Positions 17,431-26,686 of a DNA stretch of 64,000 nucleotides are shown here, piece by piece. The notes beneath the pieces were generated by a model, which saw only the letters and a list, made by a program, of their open reading frames with translations, ran no database searches and was not told the DNA's origin. Made by a program: the position numbers and the translations under genes. The stretch comes from Simplicispira psychrophila DSM 11588. GTDB lineage: Bacteria > Pseudomonadota > Gammaproteobacteria > Burkholderiales > Burkholderiaceae_C. The DNA lies in contig NZ_JHYS01000003.1 of assembly GCF_000688255.1 (NCBI RefSeq), forward strand, positions 124,001-188,000, read 5' to 3'. The stretch's first letter is position 1. Every line of letters begins with the position of its first letter.

Positions 17431-18543
17431 TCAATCGACCTTGTAGGCGGTAAAGCGACGGACAAAGCGACGGTCGATCCAGTCTTTCCAATGCCAGACC
17501 CATGCACCTTCGGCGGACCAAGGCCCCCAGGAAGCAATCGCATAGCGCGGCCCACATGCGAGCAGATAGAGCGAATGGGGCCGGGGCAGATACGCCCGCA
17601 GCGGAGCACTTTGCAGCACGGCGAGCAGGTTGTCGGCGAGCACCGGCCCCGCATGCACGGCATGCACACCCGAACGGGACAGGCCCGTATTCGGACGTGC
17701 GCAGACGTCACCAGCAGCAAAAACGTTTGGGTGTGACACGCTGCGATGGTATTTGTCCACCAGTATGTAGCCGTCCGTGTCGAGGGCCAGTTTCGACAAT
17801 TGGAGCCAGACAGGTGCCCGGGCTCCGGTGGCAGCAATCACTAGGTCAGCCGCTATTGGCTGGCCATCTGCCAGCAGAACACCTTCGGGCGTCCCGACGG
17901 CCCGCTGAAAATGGATGGTCATGCCTGCACGGCCGGCGTAGGCGAGCAGGCGCTCTTGCACGCGCCGGTGGTGGCCCTTCAGAACACCGCTCTCGGAGGC
18001 GATCAGATCCACCTGGACTTGAACGCCTGCGCGTTGGAGCGCAAATTGCGCGGCCAGGGCGATCTCGACACCGGCGGCCCCGGCGCCCACAACGGCCAGA
18101 TGGAGCGAGCCGCGCTTTTGTGCCGCGGTCAGTTGCTCGGGCCAGCGCGTGAAAAATAGATCCAAGGGTTTGACCGGCAACAACTTGGTGCCCAGAGTTT
18201 CGAGCCACGAGGTTTCGGTTTCAGTTCCCACGTCCATGGACAGCCAGTCGTAATGCACATGCCGACCATCACCCAGGCACACGCAATGTCGGGTGGCGTC
18301 CATGCCCACCACGCTTTCCAGAATGAGCTGCCCACGCGCTGCGTTGACCAGCGGCTGTAAGTCAATTTGGCAGGCAGAAAGTTTGTAGTGGCCAGAGATC
18401 CATCCCGGCAACATGCCGGAATAGTTCTGCTGCGGGGATGGCGTGATCAGCGTAATCTCGACATTCGCTGGGCGTCGGACGGCCAGAGCCGTCAGCACCG
18501 AGAGATGGGCGTGGCCTCCTCCGACCAGTACGAGTCTTTTCAT
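17431..18543 (-). CDS. SelD-associated NAD(P)/FAD-dependent oxidoreductase
   Basis: 370 residues, pyridine nucleotide-disulfide oxidoreductase family of the type also found fused to the N-terminus of SelD (selenide, water dikinase). Seen: FAD motif LVLVGGGHAHL at the N-terminus, PQQNYSGMLPGWISG, second dinucleotide motif VVGAGAAGVEIALA, and the C-terminal FAD-binding VFAAGDVC. No SelD kinase domain follows. ATG 18543 is preferred over one 15 bases upstream because it puts the FAD motif at the usual distance. First intact gene of the minus-strand cluster, divergent from the nucleoside phosphorylase. NADH dehydrogenase-like activity is a possible alternative. Confidence 0.82.
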   Translation of the reverse strand: MKRLVLVGGGHAHLSVLTALAVRRPANVEITLITPSPQQNYSGMLPGWISGHYKLSACQIDLQPLVNAARGQLILESVVGMDATRHCVCLGDGRHVHYDWLSMDVGTETETSWLETLGTKLLPVKPLDLFFTRWPEQLTAAQKRGSLHLAVVGAGAAGVEIALAAQFALQRAGVQVQVDLIASESGVLKGHHRRVQERLLAYAGRAGMTIHFQRAVGTPEGVLLADGQPIAADLVIAATGARAPVWLQLSKLALDTDGYILVDKYHRSVSHPNVFAAGDVCARPNTGLSRSGVHAVHAGPVLADNLLAVLQSAPLRAYLPRPHSLYLLACGPRYAIASWGPWSAEGAWVWHWKDWIDRRFVRRFTAYKVD

Positions 18544-18734
18544 GCAGCAGGGGATCAATCTATTTGTTGAAGTGACGCTTGAGCATTCGGGCTGCTACCA
18601 CGCGGCGTGTGGTGGATGCTTTTTAGTCGCTCTACACGGCGCCGTTCTTACACTGGCAAATACTAATTTTGTAATGAATGCGCCTCGGCAACGACCAAGA
18701 GATGCCATCGTCTCAAAATTCTGGAGTAATCACC

Positions 18735-19601
18735 ATGACACATGCCCTGATAGGGATCATCGGCGGAAGCGGCCTCTACCACATGGACGCCTTGCGGGAT
18801 GCACACGAACACGATTTGGAGACGCCGTACGGCAAGCCGTCCGACAGGGTTGTCACCGGCACCGTCCACGGCGTACCGGTGGCCTTTCTGGCCCGGCATG
18901 GCCGGGGCCATCGCTTGACCCCTTCGGAGCTGCCTTATCGGGCGAATATCCATGCCCTGCGACAGTTGGGGGTGCGCTACCTGGTTTCGTTCTCTGCAGT
19001 GGGTTCCCTGCGCGAAGAAATGCGCCCGCTGGACATGGTTTTGCCCGATCAGTTCATTGATCTGACCAAACGCAGGGACAGCACGTTCTTTGGCGCAGGT
19101 GCCGTGGCGCATGTGTCGCTGGCGCAGCCAGTGTGTGTGAACCTTTCCGACGTTCTGGCCCGTGCCGTGACCGAAGCGGGACTGGGTGACACGATCCGTC
19201 TGCACCGCGCAGGCACCTATGTGTGCATTGAAGGCCCCCAGTTTTCCACCATGGCCGAATCGCACTGGTACCGCAGCATGGGGGCCAGCGTGATCGGCAT
19301 GACCAACATGCCTGAAGCGAAATTGGCGCGGGAAGCTCAGATGGCCTATGCCACGCTGGCCATGGTGACCGACTACGACTGCTGGCACCCCCGCGAGGCA
19401 CATGTCAGCGCCGAAACCGCGATCGCCAACCTGATGCAGAACGCCGGCCATGCACAAGCGATTGCGGCCGAGGCTATTCGGATACTGGGGCGCGAGATGC
19501 CAACCTCTGCCGCCCACACAGCGCTGGACGCGGCCTTGGTGACCGGCAGAGAATCGATGGCCCCACAGGTAAAGCAGCGCCTGCAGGTATTCTGGAGTTG
19601 A
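18735..19601 (+). CDS. S-methyl-5'-thioadenosine/thioinosine phosphorylase family
   Basis: 288 residues, PNP/MTAP class II nucleoside phosphorylase: phosphorolysis of the glycosidic bond of 5'-modified purine nucleosides. Seen: IGIIGGSGLY, phosphate-binding FLARHGRGHRLTPSELPYRA, YVCIEGPQFSTMAES, the substrate region GMTNMPEAKLARE and VTDYDCW with the base-binding Asp. ATG 18735 has TGGAG 8 bases upstream. Being divergent from an arsS cluster, it may release adenine from the 5'-deoxy-5'-arsinoyl adenosine made by ArsS; ordinary methylthioadenosine salvage is the alternative. Confidence 0.9.
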   Translation: MTHALIGIIGGSGLYHMDALRDAHEHDLETPYGKPSDRVVTGTVHGVPVAFLARHGRGHRLTPSELPYRANIHALRQLGVRYLVSFSAVGSLREEMRPLDMVLPDQFIDLTKRRDSTFFGAGAVAHVSLAQPVCVNLSDVLARAVTEAGLGDTIRLHRAGTYVCIEGPQFSTMAESHWYRSMGASVIGMTNMPEAKLAREAQMAYATLAMVTDYDCWHPREAHVSAETAIANLMQNAGHAQAIAAEAIRILGREMPTSAAHTALDAALVTGRESMAPQVKQRLQVFWS

Positions 19602-19677
19602 TCCGTCTTTGGATTTGCAGTCATTTACGGCTTGGAGCCTTATGTGGACAGCGCTTCTAGCTATCGAAAGGTGAAAA

Positions 19678-20235
19678 ATGCAGCAACTAGCAACAGGATG
19701 GGCACCGTTTGAAACCGCTTTAGGCACCTGTGCCGTAGCCTGGGGGCCGCGCGGTATCGTCGCCATGCAACTGCCTGAAGTCGATGCGCCAGCGACGCAA
19801 GCACGTTTGCTCAAAGCCAGCGGCCCGCTGCCACAGGCGACGCCACCCGCAGCGGTGGCCAGCGCTATGGTTGCGGTTCAGGCGCTGCTGGCTGGGCAGC
19901 CGCACGATATGGATGCGGTGGTGCTGGACATGCAGGGTGTGACGGAGTTTCAGCGCCGCGTCTACGACCTGACGCGCCGCATTCCGCCCGGCCAAACGCG
20001 CACCTACGGCGAGTTGGCCACCGCGCTGGGCAACAAAAACAGCGCCCGCGCCGTCGGCCATGCACTGGGCCTGAACCCGTTTGCCCCGGTGGTGCCCTGC
20101 CACCGCGTGCTGGGCGCAGCCGGCAAGCCGTGCGGCTTTTCTGCGCATGGCGGCGTGGTCACCAAAATGCGCATGTTGGCCACGGAAGGGGCTGTGTCGA
20201 GCGATACGACGGCGCTGTTTGGATTTGCAGGCTAA
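19678..20235 (+). CDS. ogt: Methylated-DNA--[protein]-cysteine S-methyltransferase
   Basis: 185 residues. Suicide DNA repair protein that accepts alkyl groups from O6-alkylguanine onto a cysteine. Seen: helix-turn-helix/Arg finger region RTYGELATALGNKNSARAVG, active site NPFAPVVPCHRVLG (reactive Cys in PCHRV) and a C-terminal KMRMLATEGA. ATG 19678 is preceded by AAAGGTG. An AdaB/Ogt-length protein without an Ada regulatory domain. Confidence 0.95.
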   Translation: MQQLATGWAPFETALGTCAVAWGPRGIVAMQLPEVDAPATQARLLKASGPLPQATPPAAVASAMVAVQALLAGQPHDMDAVVLDMQGVTEFQRRVYDLTRRIPPGQTRTYGELATALGNKNSARAVGHALGLNPFAPVVPCHRVLGAAGKPCGFSAHGGVVTKMRMLATEGAVSSDTTALFGFAG

Positions 20236-20475
20236 ATATTGCGCTTTTGTCCCACACGCCAGTGAAAGAAAAATGCCCATTATTGGGCCATGACCGATTC
20301 GCTCAACTGCGCTGGCACTGGTGCCTGTCACCGTTAACTCGCGCTGGTCCTTGTGGCAGCGGCGGTCGTGCGGTATCGAGAGTTCATCGTCGTGAGCCTC
20401 GGTTCCCGGTTGTGTAAAGGCGACGCCCCATTGGCGTTAATCCCGGTGGCAATGCCACCCGATAAAGGAAACGTA

Positions 20476-20661
20476 ATGAACAAAGATCAAGTCCAAGGCA
20501 CCCTGGAAAAAGCCAAAGGAAACGTAAAGGAAGCGGCTGGCAAATTGGTGGGCAACGAACGCCTGCAAGCCGAGGGCCAAGCTGATCAGGTGGCTGGCGC
20601 TGTGCAAAAGAAGGTCGGTGACGTCAAGGACGCTGTCGAGACCATTACCAAAAAACCTTGA
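20476..20661 (+). CDS. CsbD family stress-response protein
   Basis: 61 residues, charged and helical: MNKDQVQGTLEKAKGNVKEA, then GKLVGNERLQAEGQADQV, the CsbD signature. CsbD proteins are abundant, general-stress-induced small proteins of unknown mechanism. AAAGGAAA lies 7 bases before the ATG. A strong terminator follows 33 bases after the stop, so this is a single-gene unit; 240 bp upstream hold no other gene. Confidence 0.94.
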   Translation: MNKDQVQGTLEKAKGNVKEAAGKLVGNERLQAEGQADQVAGAVQKKVGDVKDAVETITKKP

Positions 20662-20694
20662 TTCCAGCGTCGAATTTTTGTACTGACATAGTGC

Positions 20695-20728
20695 AAGCCT
20701 GCCTGTTTTGAAACAGGCAGGCTTTTTT
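20695..20728 (+). terminator. Rho-independent terminator of the csbD-like gene
   Basis: A 14-bp perfect stem (AAGCCTGCCTGTTT / AAACAGGCAGGCTT) with a 2-base apex and a run of Ts. Confidence 0.93.
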
Positions 20729-20786
20729 ACGTGCTCTCTTGAATGTCAATGGTTGTTTTGCGCCGCTGGGTCGCTCATCCGGCGCG

Positions 20787-21368
20787 TCAGGGCGCTGCGG
20801 GGGTTTTATGTGTACCGCGCAGGTACGGAAACGGGTTGATGGGCACACCGGTCCACCAGCGCTGTTCGGCATCCAGCCGAAAGATGCCGAAGTGCAGGTG
20901 AGGCGCCGCTGGGTTGGCGTTGCCGGTGGAGCCGACGTAGCCCAGAAGTTGGCCCCGGCGAACCGCTTGGCCCTGGGCCAAGCCTGCGGCATAGCCGTCC
21001 AAGTGGGCGTAGTAATAGGCAAAGCGGCGGCTGGGATCAAACTGGTAAATGGTGATGCCGCCGGGTTGGCTCAAAAACAGCTTGGTAATCACGCCGTCGT
21101 CTACCGCCAGCACCGGCGTGCCCCGCGGGGCCATGAGGTCCAGCGCCTCGTGTACGCGGGCGCCACCACTGCGCTGGTCGGCATAGGTGTCGCGCAAGGA
21201 CTCTGCTAGCAGCCCTTGCACCGGCATGTCCAGCGCTGGCGGCTCGACCGGCGCAGCTAACACATGCGCCGGTGGTAATGGTGGCGCCGCAGCGGTGCTC
21301 CAGGCGGGTAAAACCAGCACCGCGCCCGCCAACCAGGCCAGCCGCCAGCGGTGCTCAGGCATGGACAT
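20787..21368 (-). CDS. M23 family metallopeptidase (LytM-type, exported)
   Basis: 193 residues with an N-terminal signal peptide ([19 protein letters not shown]). The peptidase domain has the Zn motifs of the family: [20 protein letters not shown] (HxxxD) and PHLHFGIF (HxH). It should cleave peptidoglycan peptide bonds in the periplasm or act as a divisome-type activator. Start ATG 21368 (or ATG 21362) overlaps the end of the L,D-transpeptidase gene, so the two cell-wall genes are coupled. The protein is short for the family and lacks coiled coils or LysM. Confidence 0.9.
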   Translation of the reverse strand: MSMPEHRWRLAWLAGAVLVLPAWSTAAAPPLPPAHVLAAPVEPPALDMPVQGLLAESLRDTYADQRSGGARVHEALDLMAPRGTPVLAVDDGVITKLFLSQPGGITIYQFDPSRRFAYYYAHLDGYAAGLAQGQAVRRGQLLGYVGSTGNANPAAPHLHFGIFRLDAEQRWWTGVPINPFPYLRGTHKTPAAP

Positions 21369-22404
21369 CCACGCCAAAGCCGGTCTTGACCAGTTGCGCC
21401 AGGCGCAGCACGTCCCAGTTGGTCAAGTGGACACAGCCGTTGCTCTCGGCCGTACCCACGCGCGCCGGGTGCGGTGTGCCGTGGATGCCCCAGTGCGGCT
21501 GGCTCAGGCCGAGCCAGTACACGCCGACCGGGTTGTTGGGGCCCGGGGGGAGGTCCACTTTTTTATCGGTCTTTTTAGTGCCCTTAAGCAAGTCGGGGTC
21601 AAAAGTGAACACCGGGTTTTTGGCAGCGTTCTTGATTTCCAGGCGCCCGACCGGTAGGGGATCGGAGCGGCCACCCATGCTGATCGGGAAAACTGCTATG
21701 ACGGCATCGTCCTTGCCCAGCACCGACAGCACCCGGCCTGCTTTGTCGATGCGCAGAGCGCTGGCGCCCGTTGGTGCCTTGTCGGTTTCGTCCGCCACAA
21801 ACGGCACCACGATGCTGTCGCCGGTTGCAAAGCGGCTGCCGGGGTTGGCGTTGCGCAGCCAAGCAGGACTGCAATGGAATTTTTCACCTAGCGCTTCTGG
21901 CAGGCTCTCGAAGTCCAGGGCTGTGAGCTTGGCGCGCTCCATGACATCTTTGGGCAACTTGGCAAAGGGGCCGGCCGTGTCCGCTGCCTGAAGCGTGTAT
22001 TGCGCCAGCACGGGCGCAGGGGCGTCGCCTTGCAATGCTTTCCAAGTGCTCGCGTCGATGCGACCGCTGACCTGCAGACCGCGTGCCTTCTGGAGGGCGC
22101 GCACGCTGCGCTGCAGGTTGATACCAAAAATGCCGTCGATCTCGCCAGGCGAGAACCACGCCTGGTCCATAAGCACCTGAGCGCGCAGCACCGCTTCACC
22201 GCGCGCGCCCTTGGTCAGCGTAGGGGTGTCGGTGGCGGTGTTGACACGTTCGAGCAATTCACTGGCATTGGTCTTTTTAGCTGCAGCACCCGTAGCCGCA
22301 GCGCGCGGTGCAGCGGCGAAGGCAGCGGGGCAAGTGAGCGCTGCGAATAGGCAGACCAGCAAAGGGCGGCGTGTCAAAGAAGCGTTTGAAGAGGGAAGGG
22401 GCAT
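21355..22404 (-). CDS. L,D-transpeptidase family protein with peptidoglycan-binding domain
   Basis: 349 residues. Signal peptide ([17 protein letters not shown]), a PG_binding_1 domain around residues 60-110 ([20 protein letters not shown]), a LysM-like middle stretch ([20 protein letters not shown]) and the YkuD catalytic domain ending in [20 protein letters not shown] with the catalytic Cys in SNGC. It makes 3-3 cross-links or attaches proteins to peptidoglycan in the periplasm. Operon with the downstream M23 peptidase. Confidence 0.92.
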   Translation of the reverse strand: MPLPSSNASLTRRPLLVCLFAALTCPAAFAAAPRAAATGAAAKKTNASELLERVNTATDTPTLTKGARGEAVLRAQVLMDQAWFSPGEIDGIFGINLQRSVRALQKARGLQVSGRIDASTWKALQGDAPAPVLAQYTLQAADTAGPFAKLPKDVMERAKLTALDFESLPEALGEKFHCSPAWLRNANPGSRFATGDSIVVPFVADETDKAPTGASALRIDKAGRVLSVLGKDDAVIAVFPISMGGRSDPLPVGRLEIKNAAKNPVFTFDPDLLKGTKKTDKKVDLPPGPNNPVGVYWLGLSQPHWGIHGTPHPARVGTAESNGCVHLTNWDVLRLAQLVKTGFGVDVHA

Positions 22405-22662
22405 TGCGTAGAAAACAGAACAGCCACAGTGGCGATGGGCCATCTTAAAAGCGATGCTGCTGTCGCCATGTCAGCCGAGGCCGTGTTACGCAGTTGCTGC
22501 GGAGCGCCATTAACTGTGCAGCCAGGCGGCCAGAGAGGTGCAGTCGTTGCCCATAGACGCGGCTGAGTTTGTCTGATCCGGCGCCCTGGCTTGCCCTGTA
22601 TCTGACAGTGTTTACCGATGCCTGCCAGCATCGATGGAGCCGTGTAGCGACAATCGTGGGCT

Positions 22663-23874
22663 ATGCTTTTTTCTCGCTATTTCCGCTTGGCCCTGATTTT
22701 GGGCTTGCTCTCGGCCATTGGCCCGTTTGCCATTGACATGTATTTACCGGCGCTGCCGGCCATTGGCGCCAACTTGGGCGCCTCGGTCGGTGCGGTGCAG
22801 TGGAGTCTGACGGCGTTCTTTTTGTCGCTCGGTGCCGGTCAGCTTTTGTATGGCCCGGTGTCCGACATACTGGGGCGCAAAGTGCCGCTGTATTTTGGGT
22901 TGGGCATTTTTACCGTCGCCAGCATCGGCTGCGCGCTGGCCAGCAATATTGAAACCCTGGTTGCGCTGCGCTTTTTGCAGGGCTTTGGCGCTGCGGCCGG
23001 CATGGCCATTCCACGCGCTGTGGTGCGTGACCTGTACACCGGTAACGAAGCAGCGCGGCTGATGTCGCTGCTGATGCTGGTATTCAGCGTCTCGCCCATC
23101 CTGGCGCCGCTGGTCGGCAGCGGGGTGATTGCCGTTGCTGGCTGGCGCGGGGTGTTCTGGATGGTGACGCTGGCGGCGCTGGCCGGGCTGGTGCTGGTCT
23201 ATACCCAGCTGGACGAAACCCGGCCGCCGTCGCAGCGCGTCGATAGCAGCCTGGGCAGTGCGCTGCGGGGCTATGGCCTGCTGCTGCGCGACGGGCATTA
23301 CCTCGGGCTGGTGATGATTGGCAGCTGCTCGATGGCCGGTTTTTTTGTCTATCTGGCCAGTTCACCGTTTATTTTTATCGACTACTACGGCCTGACGCCG
23401 ACGATGTACAGCCTGACGTTCTCCCTCAACTCGGTGGCGTTTATTGGCGCGGCGCAGTTCACCGGCTGGCTGGGTGAGCGCTTTGGCTTGGTGCGCGTGG
23501 TCAAGGTGGCGGCGAACGCAGCCGGCGCAATCATGGTGCTGCTGCTGGGCTACTACGTGGCCGGGGGCGACAACATGTGGGTGCTGATGGGGCTGTACTT
23601 TGTCTCCAGCGCCTTTATGGGGCTGGTGATTCCGACCACCTCGGTGCTGGCGCTGGAGGAGCACGGCGCCATTGCCGGCACCGCGTCGGCCTTGCTGGGC
23701 ACGCTGCAAATGCTGGGCGGCGCCTTGGCTATGGGCGTGATTGGCCTGTTTGCCAATGGCAAGCCGCTGCCGATGGTGATTGGCATGACCACCGGCGCGC
23801 TGATCGGTGTGGCGCTGACGTGGATCACCTTGGGCCGCGCTGGCACGCAGCGGCTGGCGCAGCAGGGCAGTTGA
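22663..23874 (+). CDS. MFS transporter, Bcr/CflA family drug efflux
   Basis: 403 residues, 12 transmembrane helices. N-terminus LLSAIGPFAIDMYLPALPAI is typical of Bcr/CflA, followed by motif A (GPVSDILGRK) and motif C region (SVSPILAPLVGSGVIAVAGW). Proton-driven exporter of drugs such as bicyclomycin or sulfonamides in relatives; the substrate here is unknown. Its stop overlaps the start of the next MFS gene by one base (TGATG). Confidence 0.9.
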   Translation: MLFSRYFRLALILGLLSAIGPFAIDMYLPALPAIGANLGASVGAVQWSLTAFFLSLGAGQLLYGPVSDILGRKVPLYFGLGIFTVASIGCALASNIETLVALRFLQGFGAAAGMAIPRAVVRDLYTGNEAARLMSLLMLVFSVSPILAPLVGSGVIAVAGWRGVFWMVTLAALAGLVLVYTQLDETRPPSQRVDSSLGSALRGYGLLLRDGHYLGLVMIGSCSMAGFFVYLASSPFIFIDYYGLTPTMYSLTFSLNSVAFIGAAQFTGWLGERFGLVRVVKVAANAAGAIMVLLLGYYVAGGDNMWVLMGLYFVSSAFMGLVIPTTSVLALEEHGAIAGTASALLGTLQMLGGALAMGVIGLFANGKPLPMVIGMTTGALIGVALTWITLGRAGTQRLAQQGS

Positions 23875-25289
23875 TGGCTGACAGCACGCAGCCATCCCCA
23901 CCCGACGGCCTAGAAAAGCCGGCGCGTGGCCGGGCGATGCTGGTCATCGTGCTGGGCATCACGCTGGCGGTGCTGGACGGCAGCATCGTCAATTTGGCCC
24001 TGCCCGGCATTGCGCGCGAGCTGCACTCCACGGCGGCGCATTCCATTTGGGTGGTCAACGCCTACCAGATCGCTTCGCTTCTTTTGCTGCTGCCGCTGGC
24101 CTCACTGGGCGAGCGCATCGGCTACCGGCGCGTGTATCTGGTCGGGATGGCGGTGTTTACGGTGTCGTCCGTGGGCGCCATGCTGGCCGACTCGCTGCCC
24201 ACCTTGATTGCCGCGCGGGCGGTGCAGGGGCTGGGCGCCGCTGGCATCATGAGCGTGAACGCGGCCATGGTGCGCCTCATTTATCCGCGTGCGCTGCTCG
24301 GGCGTGGCATGGGCATTAATTCGATGGTGGTGGCGTTTGCTGCCATGTCGGGGCCGACGATAGCGGCGGGCATTTTGTCGGTGGCGCCGTGGCCGTGGCT
24401 GTTTGCGCTGAATTTACCGCTGGGCGCGTTCACGCTGTGGCTGGGCCGGCGTGCGCTGCCGTTCAACCCGGTGGCCAGTCGGGGCGCGCGCCCTGCGGCC
24501 ATCGACCTGATCCTCAATACGTTGATGTTTGCGCTGATTTTTATCGGCGGCGAGCGCCTGAGCGTGCGCGGCCCCGGTGGCGCCGGTACCGACACCGGTC
24601 TCGGGCTGGCGCTGCTGGTCGCTGGGGTATTGGTCGGCTGGATCTATTTGCGCCGCCAAGCGCGCCAGCCGGTGCCGCTGTTTCCGCTCGACCTGTTGCG
24701 CCTGCCGGTGTTTGCGCTGTCGATGGCGTCGTCGGTGGGCGCGTTTTGTGCGCAAACGCTGGCCTATCTGTCGCTGCCGTTTTTGCTGCTGGAGAGTTTT
24801 GGCCGCACGCCGTTGCAGGCCGGCTTGCTGATCACCGCCTGGCCGCTGGCAATTGTGGTGGTGGCACCGTTGGCCGGGCGCCTGATTGGCCGCTACCCCG
24901 ACGGCCTGCTGGGCGGCTTGGGCATGGTGATTTTTGCGGCGGGTGCGGTGCTGCTGGCGCTGCTGCCGGCCAGCCCGTCAGATGGGGACATGGTGTGGCG
25001 CATGGCGCTGTGTGGTGTCGGCTTTGCGTTGTTCCAGTCGCCTAACAACCACACCATCGTCACCTCGGCGCCGCTGGAGCGCAGCGGTGCTGCCAGTGGC
25101 ATGTTGGGTACGGCACGGCTGACCGGACAGACTATGGGGGCCGTGCTGCTGGCCGCCATTTTTGGCCTTTTGCCGCCCAGCAGCGGCCAGGGCGAAATGT
25201 GGGCGATGTGGCTGGCCGCCGGCTTTGCCGCGCTGGCAGCGGTGTGCAGCACGCTGCGGGTGCACACGGCAGCCGGCCCAAGCCACTGA
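23874..25289 (+). CDS. MFS transporter, DHA2 (EmrB/QacA-like) family
   Basis: 471 residues, 14 predicted helices, longer than the preceding 12-helix exporter. It has LGITLAVLDGSIVNLALPGI (DHA2 motif D region), WVVNAYQIASLLLLLPLASL and motif A ERIGYRRVYLVG. Probable multidrug/proton antiporter. ATG 23874 was chosen because it is fused to the previous stop as TGATG. No regulator or membrane-fusion partner is adjacent. Confidence 0.9.
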   Translation: MADSTQPSPPDGLEKPARGRAMLVIVLGITLAVLDGSIVNLALPGIARELHSTAAHSIWVVNAYQIASLLLLLPLASLGERIGYRRVYLVGMAVFTVSSVGAMLADSLPTLIAARAVQGLGAAGIMSVNAAMVRLIYPRALLGRGMGINSMVVAFAAMSGPTIAAGILSVAPWPWLFALNLPLGAFTLWLGRRALPFNPVASRGARPAAIDLILNTLMFALIFIGGERLSVRGPGGAGTDTGLGLALLVAGVLVGWIYLRRQARQPVPLFPLDLLRLPVFALSMASSVGAFCAQTLAYLSLPFLLLESFGRTPLQAGLLITAWPLAIVVVAPLAGRLIGRYPDGLLGGLGMVIFAAGAVLLALLPASPSDGDMVWRMALCGVGFALFQSPNNHTIVTSAPLERSGAASGMLGTARLTGQTMGAVLLAAIFGLLPPSSGQGEMWAMWLAAGFAALAAVCSTLRVHTAAGPSH

Positions 25290-25325
25290 CGCTGTTGCGA
25301 TACGGGTGTCTGACGGGGCTAATTG

Positions 25326-25344
25326 AGCTATTAAAAAAATAGCT
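25326..25344. repeat. Inverted-repeat part of the dispersed Comamonadaceae-type repeat
   Basis: AGCTATT-AAAAA-AATAGCT, a 7-bp inverted repeat that forms the end of the dispersed repeat seen elsewhere, followed by an AAAGCGCATATCC tail. It lies between the convergent MFS gene and the Sel1-type gene and might act as a weak terminator. Confidence 0.6.
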
Positions 25345-25459
25345 TAAAGCGCATATCCACTATGTCTTGGATGCGTATTACATCCCTGTTTTTAATGGTG
25401 CAGGCCGGCCATCTTGGCCGCGTGATGGCTGTGTGATGGTCGCCAAGCTGCGCGCGCGT

Positions 25460-26686
25460 TTAGTGCCTGCTGCCGTTCTGCGCGGCGCGCCAGGGTAGCG
25501 GAATCATGTCGTAGAGGGGCGTGGGGTCGTGCACAAAAAGCTGTGGACTGGGCGCAGACAGGATCGAGAGTACGGCGCCTTCGCGGGTGATGTCCAAGTT
25601 GGCCAGTTGCTGCATCCAGGCGAGGTCCACTGCGCCATCGGGGCCAGGGCGCGAATAGATGCGCTCCAGCATACGTTGGGCTGCCTGGCTGCCGTTGGCG
25701 GCGGCGACCTGGTACAGGCGCAGGGCTTCGGTGTAGTTGGCGGGTACGCCGTCGCCCCGGTGGTAGCGGCGGGCCTGGGTGAGCCATGCGTCTGCGCCCT
25801 GGTGACCGGGCGTTGGCTGCAACTGCACTTGCAAGCGGTTGGCCAGCAGCCGGGCGTTGGCGGCGGCGGCGGGTGAGTGCAGCGCGGCAGCGCGGAACTG
25901 TGCCAGTGCCTGGGGCAGGCGAGCGCTGCTTACGCTCTCCAGGCCCAGCTCGTTGAGGGCTTGTGCATTGCCTGCCTGGGCGGCGCGCACCAGCAGTTGG
26001 TGCTGGGGGGAGCTGTCTATGGTCGCCGGGGTGTTTGGCATCTCGGGGGTGGCAATGCGCAGCGGCGCGAGTTGGGTTTCCAGGCGCCACTCCAGGTAAA
26101 GAGCGCGCCCAGGGTCTGCGCTGCGCAGCTTGGCAATCCAGGGGCGTGCTGCAGTCGGGTTGGGCGGGCCGGTGCACCCGTCCATCAGGCACCAGGCCAG
26201 GCCGGCAGGCGCCAGCGGGTGGCCCAGCCGTTGTGCGCGCTCAAACCAATAGCGTGCCTCAGCGGCATTGGCGGGCATGGCGCGGCCATGCAAGGCCAGC
26301 AAGCCCAGTAGCCAGGCTGCATCCCGTGGCGCAGGGTGGCCAGAGGCCCGCCTGGACGATATGGCATTGGCTGCGACACGCAGTTTTTGCAGGGCTCGCT
26401 CCTGCGAGGGGTTGTCGGGGCCGGGAGGCTGCAGCGCGTGGGCATTCAGTTGCTCTGGGTCGATGTGTTGTGGCGTGTCCGGACTGGCCATGCGCTGCTG
26501 GCCGGGATCGCGGTAGCGTGGTGCAGTGGGGTGCAGCTGGGCGGGGTCAATAGGCTGAGCCTGGGGCAGGCCCTGCGCCTGGGCACATACGCCGCCTTGG
26601 CAGAGCGCCAGCGCAAGGCAGCACAGCAAGGTCGAGTGCGCGCTGGCGCATGGCAAAGGCCATGGGGGGCAGGGCGCCCTGCTCAT
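25460..26686 (-). CDS. Sel1/TPR repeat-like exported protein
   Basis: 408 residues with an N-terminal signal peptide (LCCLALALCQGGVCAQAQ). It contains Sel1-type helical repeats, e.g. AEARYWFERAQRLGHPLAPA (near 140) and YTEALRLYQVAAANGSQAAQ (near 325), with a Pro-rich N-terminal region. Such proteins are scaffolds in the periplasm. The ATG overlaps the stop of the CsgG-like lipoprotein gene by 4 bp, so it belongs to that operon and may help assemble or regulate the secretion channel; no catalytic domain is seen. Confidence 0.8.
   Translation of the reverse strand: MSRAPCPPWPLPCASAHSTLLCCLALALCQGGVCAQAQGLPQAQPIDPAQLHPTAPRYRDPGQQRMASPDTPQHIDPEQLNAHALQPPGPDNPSQERALQKLRVAANAISSRRASGHPAPRDAAWLLGLLALHGRAMPANAAEARYWFERAQRLGHPLAPAGLAWCLMDGCTGPPNPTAARPWIAKLRSADPGRALYLEWRLETQLAPLRIATPEMPNTPATIDSSPQHQLLVRAAQAGNAQALNELGLESVSSARLPQALAQFRAAALHSPAAAANARLLANRLQVQLQPTPGHQGADAWLTQARRYHRGDGVPANYTEALRLYQVAAANGSQAAQRMLERIYSRPGPDGAVDLAWMQQLANLDITREGAVLSILSAPSPQLFVHDPTPLYDMIPLPWRAAQNGSRH

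Noticed and set aside
20270-20290. Hairpin GCCCA-TTAT-TGGGC after ogt as a terminator
   Set aside because: Only five pairs and no T-run on either strand.
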